From assembly GCA_016713305.1 (NCBI GenBank), contig JADJPK010000004.1:496001-560000 (forward strand): a stretch of 64,000 nucleotides of DNA. Direction: 5' to 3'. Of the stretch, positions 36,260 through 44,423 are shown piece by piece. The notes beneath the pieces were generated by a model. It did not search any database. It had not been told where the DNA came from and saw only the letters and a list, made by a program, of their open reading frames with translations. Each line of letters opens with the position of its first letter. Position 1 is the first letter of the stretch. The translations under genes and the position numbers were made by a program. Source of the DNA: Betaproteobacteria bacterium (GTDB lineage Bacteria; Pseudomonadota; Gammaproteobacteria; Burkholderiales; Ga0077523).

Positions 36260-36358
36260 TCAGTGCGTGCGCCAAGCTTTGATCACCGGGCGCCAACGCC
36301 GCCAATGATCCGCCGGCAGTACCGGACCGAGAGAGAGACAAAGTGGATGGAGTTGCAT
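36260..36358 (-). CDS. Possible trp leader peptide
   Basis: A 32-codon frame (MQLHPLCLSLGPVLP, then ADHWRRWRPVIKAWRTH) lies between gph and trpE, beginning nine bases after the gph stop. It has three tryptophans within its last 14 residues, which is strikingly high, and ends 51 bases before trpE. The last codons and the bases after the stop form a perfect stem: GCACGC (36271-36266 on the minus strand) with GCGTGC (36259-36254). There is no T run after the hairpin, so classic Rho-independent attenuation is not demonstrated. The frame has only a weak ribosome-binding site (ACAGGC). It could be a regulatory leader or chance. Confidence 0.45.
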   Translation of the reverse strand: MQLHPLCLSLGPVLPADHWRRWRPVIKAWRTH

Positions 36359-36366
36359 GCCTGTCG

Positions 36367-37056
36367 TCATGCGGAAAGACACCGAGCGAGTTCGACCACG
36401 TCCGAGACTATAGCATCGGCTCCCAGATCCCGCACCTGCACCCCGCCCGGGTAACCGTAAGGCACGCAAACGATGGGACAACCCGCGGCGCGGGCGGCCT
36501 TCACGTCGTTGATCGAATCTCCGCAGTACAGCAGTTCGGACGGCGGGATGTTCCAGAGGGCACAGCAGTGCAGGAGAGGCAGCGGATCCGGTTTGCGGCG
36601 CGGGAGCGAGTCTCCGCCAATCACCGGGTCGAAGTAATACAGCATGCCCTGTAGTTCGAGCAGCGTGCAAGCGAAGGCCTCGGGCTTGTTTGTCACGCAA
36701 GCCATGGGAAAGCCGCTGGATCGAAGCATCGCCAAACCTTCGGCGACGCGACCGAACGGGCGGGTCGCGACGCTGAGATGCGTCGAGTAGTGCTCTTCGA
36801 ACGCTGCGAGCGCGCGCCGAAAAAGCTCCCTCTCGGGCTCTCCATCCATGTGGCCAGTCAGCAGTCGCTTCGCAAGGACCGCGACGCCGTCGCCGATGAA
36901 ACCCCGCACCGTCTCGTGGGACACCGGCTGCCGGCCCACGGCCGACAACATGGCATTTCCAGAGTTGGCGATGTCGGGAAGAGTGTCAAGCAGCGTTCCG
37001 TCCAGGTCGAACGCCACCCCCCGAATGCGCCCAAAGCCGCCTTTCATCCGGTTCAA
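36367..37056 (-). CDS. gph: Phosphoglycolate phosphatase
   Basis: HAD-family phosphatase that removes 2-phosphoglycolate. The 229-residue sequence has the nucleophile motif VAFDLDGTLLDTLPDIA, the motif II threonine in FPMACVTNK, motif III KPDPLPLLHCC and motif IV YCGDSINDVKAARAAG. Its ATGA start overlaps the rpe stop. rpe-gph-trpE is the standard order in this group. Confidence 0.94.
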   Translation of the reverse strand: MNRMKGGFGRIRGVAFDLDGTLLDTLPDIANSGNAMLSAVGRQPVSHETVRGFIGDGVAVLAKRLLTGHMDGEPERELFRRALAAFEEHYSTHLSVATRPFGRVAEGLAMLRSSGFPMACVTNKPEAFACTLLELQGMLYYFDPVIGGDSLPRRKPDPLPLLHCCALWNIPPSELLYCGDSINDVKAARAAGCPIVCVPYGYPGGVQVRDLGADAIVSDVVELARCLSA

Positions 37057-37718
37057 GCCCGGGCGGCGGCGAGTTCGGATCTCATCTGCTCGACGGTCGA
37101 CCGGTAGTCGGCACTCTTGAAAATCGCCGATCCTGCGACGAACGTATCGGCACCTGCGGCGGCGATCCGGCGGATATTGTCGGTCTTGACGCCGCCATCC
37201 ACCTCGAGCCAGATGTCTCGGCCAGTCGCGTCGATCCGCTTCCTGGTCTGGCGCAATTTCTCCAGTGCGGATTCGATGAAACTCTGCCCCCCGAATCCGG
37301 GATTGACCGACATGATCAGAATCAGATCGAGCCGATCCATCACGTGGTCCAGATAGTGAAGCGGTGTCGCGGGATTGAAGACGAGCCCGGCGCGGCAGCC
37401 ATGGTCGCGGATCAACGTCAATGTGCGATCGACATGTTCCGACGCCTCCGGGTGAAAGGAGATGATGTTCGCGCCGGCCTTCGCGAAGGCCGGGACGAGT
37501 TCGTCTACCGGTTTCACCATCAGATGCACATCGATCGGGACCGTCGCATGCGGCCGGATCGCCTCGCAGACAAGCGGCCCGATGGTCAGATTCGGGACGT
37601 AGTGATTGTCCATCACGTCGAAGTGAATGAGGTCGGCACCCGCCGCGATCACGTTTCGAACTTCATCGCCTAGCCGGGCGAAGTCGGCAGAAAGGATACT
37701 GGGTGCAATTCGGTACAT
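37053..37718 (-). CDS. rpe: Ribulose-phosphate 3-epimerase
   Basis: Interconverts ribulose-5-phosphate and xylulose-5-phosphate. The 221-residue TIM barrel starts MYRIAPSILSADFARLG at 37718. Metal-binding and catalytic segments are HFDVMDNHYVPN, DVHLMVKP, MSVNPGFGGQSFI and EVDGGVK. The longer in-frame N-terminus at 37763 is not conserved. The gene heads the minus-strand operon and diverges from apaG, 83 bases away. Confidence 0.96.
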   Translation of the reverse strand: MYRIAPSILSADFARLGDEVRNVIAAGADLIHFDVMDNHYVPNLTIGPLVCEAIRPHATVPIDVHLMVKPVDELVPAFAKAGANIISFHPEASEHVDRTLTLIRDHGCRAGLVFNPATPLHYLDHVMDRLDLILIMSVNPGFGGQSFIESALEKLRQTRKRIDATGRDIWLEVDGGVKTDNIRRIAAAGADTFVAGSAIFKSADYRSTVEQMRSELAAARA

Positions 37719-37801
37719 GGCGGGAAGTGTTCGAAAAGCCCGAATTCTAACGGTGGAGGACACAATTGCGGCTTTCGCCTTGCGACGGGCAGAATATGCG
37801 C

Positions 37802-38185
37802 ATGGAGAGCCCCAAGCGTTACGAGATCGCCATCACCACGCGCACCGAGTTCGTGCCCGAACAGTCGGACGAGGCACAAGGCCGGTACGTCTTCGCCTAC
37901 ACCATCACCATCCGAAACACCGGGACCGTCGCCGCCAAGCTCGTCAGCCGGCACTGGATCATTACCGATGCCAACAATCACGTGCACGAGGTGAGGGGAG
38001 CGGGTGTCGTCGGAGAACAACCTACGATCGAGCCTTCCCAGCAATTCGAATACACCAGTGGAGCCGCGATCCTCACCCCCGTGGGAACGATGCGCGGCAG
38101 CTACCGGATGGAGGCGGTCGACGGGCATGTCTTCGACGCTGTCATTCCCGAGTTCATCCTGTCCATGCCACGGGTCCTCCATTGA
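37802..38185 (+). CDS. apaG: ApaG domain protein (Co2+/Mg2+ efflux)
   Basis: A 127-residue immunoglobulin-fold protein of the ApaG family, associated with diadenosine-polyphosphate and cation phenotypes in enterobacteria. Family blocks are YVFAYTITIRNTG, SRHWIITDANNHVHEV, the glycine-rich loop GAGVVGEQPTI and GTMRGSYRM. ATGs at 37796 and 37802 are equally placed; 37802 matches the usual N-terminus MESPKRYEI. It diverges from rpe. Confidence 0.93.
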   Translation: MESPKRYEIAITTRTEFVPEQSDEAQGRYVFAYTITIRNTGTVAAKLVSRHWIITDANNHVHEVRGAGVVGEQPTIEPSQQFEYTSGAAILTPVGTMRGSYRMEAVDGHVFDAVIPEFILSMPRVLH

Positions 38186-38215
38186 GGATTGAACACCCCG
38201 AAGAGAAGATGGGCG

Positions 38216-38374
38216 TCAGCCGTTCGGGCGACTGGACTGCTTGACGTCAGTCACACCCTCCTTCACTGCGTGATCGGAATTGCCGCCCCTTGCTGCCGTG
38301 CGTGGCCATGTCCACCACACGATGAACAGGCCGATGAACAGAGCGAGTCCCGCCTCCAGCAATAGCCATCCCAT
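38216..38374 (-). CDS. Small single-span membrane protein
   Basis: A 52-residue protein with one N-terminal transmembrane helix (LLLEAGLALFIGLFIVWWTW, about residues 4-23), then a basic hinge and a polar tail. GGGAGAAGAAGC before the ATG is a good ribosome-binding site. It sits antisense between apaG and mltA, convergent with apaG and divergent from mltA. The function is unknown; the helix plus ribosome-binding site make a real gene plausible. Confidence 0.6.
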   Translation of the reverse strand: MGWLLLEAGLALFIGLFIVWWTWPRTAARGGNSDHAVKEGVTDVKQSSRPNG

Positions 38375-38420
38375 GCTTCTTCTCCCGAAGGCCCCGGCCC
38401 CGGAAGGGCACGGGCACCTC

Positions 38421-39659
38421 ATGAGCCTTGATCGTGCGGCACGATGTGCAAAGTTTCTCGAACGCCTGCGATTCGGAGTTTTCGCCGGGTTCCTGATGGC
38501 ACTCGGTACCGGGTGCACGACACCACGGATGGAGCGGCCCACGATCCGCCAAGCTCCCGGCCCGCAGGCGGCAGCTCCAGCGATCGTGAAGGCGGAGTCC
38601 GGTGGCGCCGTGCCGATCGTAAAGCTGATTCCGGTTACCTATGCAGATGTACCTGGCTGGGGGGAGGACGATCATCTCCCCGCCTTTCGCGCGTTCCTGC
38701 GCAGTTGCCCGGCAATCACGACAGGCGAATCTTGGCGACCCGCTTGCACGGCCGCCGCAAGATCCCAGGTTGAGAGTTCCGAGTCGGCCCGGCAGTTCCT
38801 CGAACGCACTCTTGTCCCGCACCGGGTTACGAGCCCTGACGGCAAGGCGCAGGGCCTCCTGACCGGATATTACGAACCGTTGCTGCGCGGGAGCCGTACA
38901 CCTTCCGGGCCCTTCCAGGTACCCGTCTACTCTACCCCGGACGATCTCGTATCGGTGGATCTGTCCTCTGTCGCCCCGGAAACCAGGAAGATGCGCCTGA
39001 GAGGACGGGTTGTCGGCAGGAAAATCCTTCCATACTGGTCAAGAGCGGAGATCGACGAAGGCGCAGCTCCGTTGACCGGCAAGGAAATCGTCTGGGTAGA
39101 CGATCCCGTGGATCTCTTCTTTCTTCATGTCCAGGGGTCAGGAAGAGTGCAGACCGAGAACGGCGATGTGGTGCGGCTCGGCTATGCAGACCAGAACGGG
39201 CATCCTTACCGGTCGATCGGGCGGTTGCTTGTTGAGCGAGGCGAACTTACCGCGGACCAGGCATCCATGCAGGCCATCAAGGCGTGGGGCAGACGCCACC
39301 CGGATCGCCTTGCCTCCCTGCTGGCCGAAAATCCTTCCTACGTATTCTTCCGCGAACTTCCGCCCAGCCTGGAGGGTCCTCCGGGTTCGATGGGTATTCC
39401 ACTGACCGGGGGGAGAAGCATCGCAGTAGATCCATCGGCAGTGGCGTTGGGCGCGCCGGTGTTCATCGCCTCCACGATGCCCGGCTCCGGCAAGCCTCTT
39501 CGACGTCTCACAGTCGCCCAAGATACCGGAGGGGCGATCAAAGGCGCCGTCCGCGCCGACCTGTTCTGGGGTTTCGGGCCGGAGGCGGAAGAAATCGCAG
39601 GCAGAATGCGCGAGCCTTTGGAGATGTGGGTACTGCTGCCGCGCGCGGATGTGCCATGA
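38421..39659 (+). CDS. mltA: Membrane-bound lytic murein transglycosylase A
   Basis: Cleaves peptidoglycan glycan strands to 1,6-anhydromuropeptides. The 412-residue precursor has an N-terminal signal (about 18-31) ending GTGC, so Cys32 may be lipid-modified, although the lipobox is weak. MltA-family features are GLLTGYYEPLLRGSR, VDLFFLHVQGSGRV, SYVFFRELP and the 3D-domain end AQDTGGAIKGAVRADLFWG with the catalytic aspartate. The start at 38421 is chosen for the signal sequence; no strong ribosome-binding site precedes it. Convergent with the tonB gene. Confidence 0.93.
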   Translation: MSLDRAARCAKFLERLRFGVFAGFLMALGTGCTTPRMERPTIRQAPGPQAAAPAIVKAESGGAVPIVKLIPVTYADVPGWGEDDHLPAFRAFLRSCPAITTGESWRPACTAAARSQVESSESARQFLERTLVPHRVTSPDGKAQGLLTGYYEPLLRGSRTPSGPFQVPVYSTPDDLVSVDLSSVAPETRKMRLRGRVVGRKILPYWSRAEIDEGAAPLTGKEIVWVDDPVDLFFLHVQGSGRVQTENGDVVRLGYADQNGHPYRSIGRLLVERGELTADQASMQAIKAWGRRHPDRLASLLAENPSYVFFRELPPSLEGPPGSMGIPLTGGRSIAVDPSAVALGAPVFIASTMPGSGKPLRRLTVAQDTGGAIKGAVRADLFWGFGPEAEEIAGRMREPLEMWVLLPRADVP

Positions 39660-39757
39660 GGAAGACTAGAACTGGACCTGCCTAGACCCAATTCGCCCAC
39701 CCGGACATGCTCGTGAAGCAGACGACGGATATTCCTTCTCGCTCGTGACTCGACCGT

Positions 39758-40504
39758 CTAGGGCGATTTGGTCGAGTCGGTCTTGGCTTCGAACGTGACT
39801 TCGACGGGAATCCGACTCTTGACGGGACGGCCGTTTCTCTGGCCGGGAGCGAACAATGCGCCTTTGAAGCTTTCCACGGCGGCCTCTTCGAAATAACCCG
39901 GAGGCTCCGCGGCCAGGACCGTGACGTCCGTCACAACGCCCAGTTCATCGATGTAGAGAAGTAGCGTGACGATGCCACTCACGTTCATCCCCGCGGCCTG
40001 TTCCGGATACCGTAGATCAACTTCGGCGATCGGGCGGGGAACAACATCCAGAAGCCGGGCCGGCAAGAACTCCGGATCCTCTATGTGGGGCACCTCGATT
40101 GTGCGGGAAACCGGTTCGCTCTCGCTAACCGCAGCCGAGACCTCCGCGGCCTCGGCACCGGACTCCGCAGGCACGTCGATCGGCACAGGAGGCTGTTCCG
40201 GCACTGAAACCGCTTCCTTGGATGCAGGCCCGCCAGGTGCAAGCGTGTCCGTGCCGCTCGACCCATCCGCAAAGCCAACTGCCTTTTGTTCGCTTGTCCC
40301 GGGGACCGACACCCGCGTGGCCGGGTCTCGAGCAATGACGACCGCCAAGTACGAGCTCGGCGCAGATCGCCGATGGGGCGCAGAAACTGGCGCCTCGAAG
40401 AACACCGCCAGATGGGCTCCTGCAGAGAAGAGGATCGCCAGCCCAAGACGAGAACCAGGCCCGAGGCTCACGAACGTTGGCGAATCGTCACTCCGTACCG
40501 GCAT
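39758..40504 (-). CDS. TonB-like energy transducer
   Basis: A 248-residue protein with one N-terminal helix (about 19-36) containing the SxxxH element used to contact ExbBD (FSAGAHLAVFF). A proline- and acid-rich periplasmic spacer follows, then a C-terminal TonB fold (GIVTLLLYIDELGVVTDV, FKGALFAPGQRNGRPV, SRIPVEVTFE). It should couple the proton gradient to a TonB-dependent receptor, but no receptor or ExbBD is nearby. dsbC begins upstream on the same strand, 21 bases away. Confidence 0.85.
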   Translation of the reverse strand: MPVRSDDSPTFVSLGPGSRLGLAILFSAGAHLAVFFEAPVSAPHRRSAPSSYLAVVIARDPATRVSVPGTSEQKAVGFADGSSGTDTLAPGGPASKEAVSVPEQPPVPIDVPAESGAEAAEVSAAVSESEPVSRTIEVPHIEDPEFLPARLLDVVPRPIAEVDLRYPEQAAGMNVSGIVTLLLYIDELGVVTDVTVLAAEPPGYFEEAAVESFKGALFAPGQRNGRPVKSRIPVEVTFEAKTDSTKSP

Positions 40505-40525
40505 CCGACCGGACAGATCCGGAGG

Positions 40526-41257
40526 TCACTTCCCGGCCGAATTCGCCAACTGCGCTTCCAACTGGCTCACATTGAGCGCCGCAGCGATTCGTGTCCCGTC
40601 GGAGAATACAAGCGTAGGCGTTCCGTTGATGCCTTTCTTGCGGCCCAGTTCGGCAAGCTCACCGACAGGATTGTTGCAGTCTCCCTTGGCAGTCGGCGAA
40701 GTACCCCGGAGCATGTAATCGTCCCAAGCCTTGAGCCGGTTGGGCGAACACCAGATTGCGCGCGCGCGTTCCGGAGCCTTGGGATGCAATTGCTCGAGAG
40801 GATAGAGGAAGATGTAGATGGTCACATCGTTCAACTTCTCGAACTCCTGCTCGACACGTTTGCAGAACGGGCAGTCAGGATCGGAAAAGACGGCAATCTT
40901 GCGTGCCCCATTGCCCTTGACCTTCTTGATCGCTCGGTCGAGTGGAAGGCTTTCGAAATCGATGGCAGTCAGACGATTCCGGGTTTTCTCCGTGATATCA
41001 GTCATCGTCTTGGTTTCGACGAGACTGCCCTGGAACATGAAACGAAATTCCTCGTCCGTGTAGACGATGATCGGTTCGTCGCCTCGGGCAATGACGATCT
41101 CGTAGAGGTTCAAGTCGGGCAACCGCGTGACGCTTTCCACGGAAGACTTCGGGAACCGGGCGGAGAACGCCTTTCTGACGGAAGCCTCGTCGGCATGACA
41201 TAGAGCCGAAGCAAGCATAAGCAGGGGCAAGGCGCGCGCGAATGTCGAAACGGTCAT
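40526..41257 (-). CDS. dsbC: Thiol:disulfide interchange protein DsbC
   Basis: Periplasmic disulfide isomerase, 243 residues. Signal peptide about 1-22 (ending SALCHA), N-terminal dimerisation domain, then a thioredoxin domain with the active site DCPFCKR after VFSDP. The GTPTLVFSDGTRI cis-proline loop follows. It is flanked by tonB downstream and the UbiH-type gene upstream, all minus strand. Confidence 0.95.
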   Translation of the reverse strand: MTVSTFARALPLLMLASALCHADEASVRKAFSARFPKSSVESVTRLPDLNLYEIVIARGDEPIIVYTDEEFRFMFQGSLVETKTMTDITEKTRNRLTAIDFESLPLDRAIKKVKGNGARKIAVFSDPDCPFCKRVEQEFEKLNDVTIYIFLYPLEQLHPKAPERARAIWCSPNRLKAWDDYMLRGTSPTAKGDCNNPVGELAELGRKKGINGTPTLVFSDGTRIAAALNVSQLEAQLANSAGK

Positions 41258-41311
41258 GCTCGTGAGCTCCGTTATTGTCTGGATGGAGAATGGGTACGGC
41301 GGTTGGACAGC

Positions 41312-42478
41312 TCAAGCCAGTGCATGTTGCGCAAGCGCCCTTCGAATCATCGGCACACGGCCCGTCAGGCTCAAGCCCAGATTTCGTAGTGTCGGCACTC
41401 CCGGCGACCGGCTGGAAAACAACCTCTGGAGACCGTCCGTGACTGCGATCATGCCTGAGACGTCCTCCCTTCTCGTTCGTTGATATCGGCGAAGCAGCGA
41501 AAGGCTGCCGCAATCCCTGTCCGCGCCACGGTTGGTCAGAAGGTCCGCCAGCGATTGGACATCTCGCAAACCCAGATTGAGTCCCTGGCCGGCAAGCGGG
41601 TGGATATTATGGGCAGCATCCCCGATCAGTACCAGTCGAGGCGCGATGTAGCGAGCGCAGTTCAGACGACGCAACGGAAAACTCGCCGCGGCTGTAATGG
41701 ACGTCAGTTCCCCGGCAACGCCCTGGAAAGCTTGGCTCACGGCGGCTGACAAAGCCTGAGGGTGCAAATCAAGCAGCTCCTTGGCCTTGCCCTCAGCAGC
41801 CGACCACACCATGGAAACCCGCCTTCCAGGAAGCGGGAGCAACGCCAGGATGCCGTCTTCCCTGAACCACTGTCTGGCGACACCACCATGAGACAACTCT
41901 GACTCGAAGTTGGCCACGACGGCAGTCTGAGGATAGATTCGAACGTCGCAAGGAATGCCGCTCCATCGACGAACCCATGACCGAGCGCCGTCCGCTCCCA
42001 CTACCAGCCTCGCGGTGATCGCCGCGCCGTTGTCCAGGTCGACCCGCATGTGGTCCGCGGCCTGCTCCATGGCAACCGGCCGGGCCGGGATCTTCAGTTC
42101 GATTCCTGACGACCGCGCCTTCCGGTGGAGCGCCTCGGACAGAAGTCGGGACTCGAGGATGTACGCAAGAGCTTCGACCCCGGAATCCATGGCCTCGAAG
42201 CCGAGAACACCTCCTGCGTCGCCTTGGATGCGCATCGAACGCACCGGCTGGATCCGGTCGACCGGCAGACTCGACCACACCTCCACCCGTTCCAGGAGGC
42301 TCCTGCTGCCCGGACTGATCGCGTAGATGCGCGGGTCCCAGGATTCAGGCGGTCTTTCACCGGCCGCAGATAGGTCGGCTCCCACGAGAGCGACGTCCAG
42401 CCCCCCGCGTGAAAGTGCAAGTGCGGCCGTGGCGCCGACCAAACCTGAACCGATGATCGCTACATCCCGCACGGTCAC
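41312..42478 (-). CDS. UbiH/UbiF/VisC-type FAD monooxygenase
   Basis: Flavoprotein hydroxylase of the ubiquinone-biosynthesis family, 388 residues. FAD-binding GSGLVGATAALALSRGG is at the N-terminus, the middle has VGADGARSWVRR, and the family signature GDAAHNIHPLAGQGLNLGLRDV is at about 275-296. Start is a GTG at 42478. Which ring position it hydroxylates (UbiF, UbiH, UbiI or the broad UbiM) cannot be decided from sequence alone. Followed by dsbC on the same strand; the tRNA gene and its promoter are upstream on the other strand. Confidence 0.9.
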   Translation of the reverse strand: MTVRDVAIIGSGLVGATAALALSRGGLDVALVGADLSAAGERPPESWDPRIYAISPGSRSLLERVEVWSSLPVDRIQPVRSMRIQGDAGGVLGFEAMDSGVEALAYILESRLLSEALHRKARSSGIELKIPARPVAMEQAADHMRVDLDNGAAITARLVVGADGARSWVRRWSGIPCDVRIYPQTAVVANFESELSHGGVARQWFREDGILALLPLPGRRVSMVWSAAEGKAKELLDLHPQALSAAVSQAFQGVAGELTSITAAASFPLRRLNCARYIAPRLVLIGDAAHNIHPLAGQGLNLGLRDVQSLADLLTNRGADRDCGSLSLLRRYQRTRREDVSGMIAVTDGLQRLFSSRSPGVPTLRNLGLSLTGRVPMIRRALAQHALA

Positions 42479-42512
42479 GTCGTGCCCGTGGCGAACAGCC
42501 AGCTTGCGTAGG

Positions 42513-42541
42513 TTGACAATATCGTATCCGGTCAGTAAATT
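42513..42541 (+). promoter_or_regulatory. Sigma-70 promoter of the CAU tRNA
   Basis: A perfect TTGACA at 42513-42518, a 17-base spacer and TAAATT at 42536-42541. The predicted start is about 18 bases before the mature tRNA 5' end. Confidence 0.82.
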
Positions 42542-42565
42542 TTGCGCCCCTGTCGCGAGACACGT

Positions 42566-42641
42566 GGCGAATTAGCTCAGTGGTTAGAGCAGCGGAATCA
42601 TAATCCGTTGGTCCGGGGTTCAAATCCCTGATTCGCCACCA
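42566..42641 (+). tRNA. tRNA with CAU anticodon, probably elongator tRNA-Met
   Basis: A complete cloverleaf of 76 bases with encoded CCA. Acceptor arms GGCGAAT (42566-42572) and ATTCGCC (42631-42637) pair fully, the D arm is GCTC/GAGC, the anticodon arm is GCGGA-ATCATAA-TCCGT with CAT in the loop, and the T loop is TTCAAAT. It is not an initiator: the first pair is G-C and the anticodon stem lacks the three G-C pairs. The D loop and variable loop (TTGGTC) also resemble tRNA-Ile2 (lysidine-modified CAU), so that identity is not excluded. Confidence 0.93.
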
Positions 42642-42672
42642 TCCTTCCCTCGAAGAGTTCACGCTGGCGCGT

Positions 42673-43035
42673 ATGGTCCAGATTCCCGAGAAGTCTGCCT
42701 CCATGCGTCGCCGATGGCTCCTCACGACAGCCGGGGCGCTGCTGGCTCCGCTCTGCGCCAGTCCCGCCCGGGCATTCCGCGTTCTGCCCCAGAACGCAGC
42801 ATTCGGCATGTTGGAAGATCTGGCCCCTCCGTTCATCAAGATCAGCGGCAAGACTTTCCGGCTGGCGCCGGGGTCCCGGTTCCGCGACCGAGACAATCGC
42901 ATCCTGGTTCCCGTCTCGGCGCCGCGTTCAGGCAAGATCGCTTTCACGCTGGATCAACTCGGACAGGTTCTCGGCATATGGCTTCTGACGCCGTCGGAGA
43001 TTGCGGTCTTCGAAGCTCGAGACACGGCTCGCTGA
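42673..43035 (+). CDS. Hypothetical exported protein, possible Tat substrate
   Basis: A 120-residue protein with a signal peptide from about residue 11 containing consecutive arginines and a hydrophobic core (MRRRWLLTTAGALLAPLCA), cleavage likely after PARA. The mature part is short and has a conserved-looking core (FRLAPGSRFRDRDNRILVP). I do not recognise a domain. Start options are the ATGs at 42673 and 42703. It lies between the tRNA and miaB, 11 bases before the miaB ATG, so cotranscription is likely. Confidence 0.7.
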   Translation: MVQIPEKSASMRRRWLLTTAGALLAPLCASPARAFRVLPQNAAFGMLEDLAPPFIKISGKTFRLAPGSRFRDRDNRILVPVSAPRSGKIAFTLDQLGQVLGIWLLTPSEIAVFEARDTAR

Positions 43036-43046
43036 CCCTGCGATCG

Positions 43047-44384
43047 ATGACACAAAAGGTCTATATCAAGACGTTCGGCTGTCAGATGAACGAGTACGAC
43101 TCGGACAAGATGTTCGACGTTCTTCGGGCAAACGGCGGATTCGAGAAGACTGACGATCCTTCCGAGGCTGATCTGATTCTGTTCAATACCTGCTCGGTCA
43201 GGGAAAAAGCGCAGGAGAAGGTCTTTACCGACTTGGGACGAGTCCGGCAATTCAAGACAGCACGACCGGAAGTATTGATCGGCGTGGGCGGATGTGTTGC
43301 CAGCCAGGAAGGGGCCGGCATCGTTGCGCGAGCTCCGTTTGTTGATCTGATCTTTGGCCCACAGACACTTCACCGCATTCCGCAGATGTTGAACGCTCGA
43401 CGCAACTCGGGCCGCCCGCAGGTCGATGTGTCGTTTCCTGAGATCGAGAAGTTCGATCACCTGCCCCCACCCAAGGTTGAGGGAGCCCAGGCATTCGTTT
43501 CCATCATGGAAGGCTGCAGCAAGTACTGCAGCTTCTGTGTGGTGCCGTACACCCGTGGAGAAGAAAGTTCTCGCCGCTTTGACGACATCCTGACCGAAAT
43601 CGCGGACCTCGCCGATCAGGGTGTGAAGGAAGTCACGCTCCTGGGACAGAATGTGAACGCTTATCGGGGGACAATGTCTGATGGCGAGTCTGCGGACTTC
43701 GCCCTGTTGCTCGAGTACGTGTCGGAGATTCCGGGGATAGAGCGCATCCGGTACACCACATCGCACCCGAAGGAATTCACGCAACGCTTGATCGACGTAT
43801 ACGCGCGACTACCGAAACTGGTGTCGCATGTCCATCTTCCCGTGCAGTCGGGGTCGGATCGAGTGCTCATGGCCATGAAAAGAGGGTACACGGCTCTTGA
43901 ATACAAGTCTGTGATCCGACGCCTGAGATCTGCCAGACCGGACATCTGCATTTCGTCCGATTTCATCGTAGGTTTTCCCGGGGAGTCCCGCTCCGACTTC
44001 GAACAGACGCTTCAGCTCGTGGAGGACGTTGGATTCGATGCGAGTTTCAGTTTTGTCTACAGTGCTCGCCCCGGTACGCCCGCCTCCTCGCTTCCCGATC
44101 CGGTGCCAAGAGACGACAAGCTCCAGTGGCTGCAAGTCCTTCAGGCCAAGCTGGAGGAACACGCACAATCGATCAGCCGGTCGATGGTGGGAACTCGCCA
44201 GCGCGTTCTGGTGGAAGGGCCTTCCAGAAAGGATCCCAGTGAACTTGCGGGTCGGACGGAGAACAACCGGATCGTCAACTTCGCCGGAAATGCACGTCTC
44301 GTCGGCGCATTCGTGGACCTCGATATCACTGGAGCCCTTCCGCACTCGCTGCGTGGTCGACTCCCGTTGTCGGGGGACGACTGA
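43047..44384 (+). CDS. miaB: tRNA-2-methylthio-N6-dimethylallyladenosine synthase
   Basis: Radical-SAM methylthiotransferase that modifies i6A37 in tRNAs reading UNN codons. The 445-residue protein has the N-terminal cluster cysteines in KTFGCQMNEYDS, NTCSVREKA and VGGCVASQEG, and the radical-SAM triad C157-C161-C164 in GCSKYCSFC. The TRAM domain ends the chain (RTENNRIVNFAG). It opens the conserved run miaB-phoH-ybeY-corC-lnt. Confidence 0.97.
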   Translation: MTQKVYIKTFGCQMNEYDSDKMFDVLRANGGFEKTDDPSEADLILFNTCSVREKAQEKVFTDLGRVRQFKTARPEVLIGVGGCVASQEGAGIVARAPFVDLIFGPQTLHRIPQMLNARRNSGRPQVDVSFPEIEKFDHLPPPKVEGAQAFVSIMEGCSKYCSFCVVPYTRGEESSRRFDDILTEIADLADQGVKEVTLLGQNVNAYRGTMSDGESADFALLLEYVSEIPGIERIRYTTSHPKEFTQRLIDVYARLPKLVSHVHLPVQSGSDRVLMAMKRGYTALEYKSVIRRLRSARPDICISSDFIVGFPGESRSDFEQTLQLVEDVGFDASFSFVYSARPGTPASSLPDPVPRDDKLQWLQVLQAKLEEHAQSISRSMVGTRQRVLVEGPSRKDPSELAGRTENNRIVNFAGNARLVGAFVDLDITGALPHSLRGRLPLSGDD

Positions 44385-44423
44385 GGTTCAGACAGAGACT
44401 CGCTCGAAATCAGCTTCGATCCA

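Noticed and set aside
42566..42641. Initiator tRNA-Met
   Set aside because: The first acceptor pair is G-C and the anticodon stem lacks the three G-C pairs of initiators.
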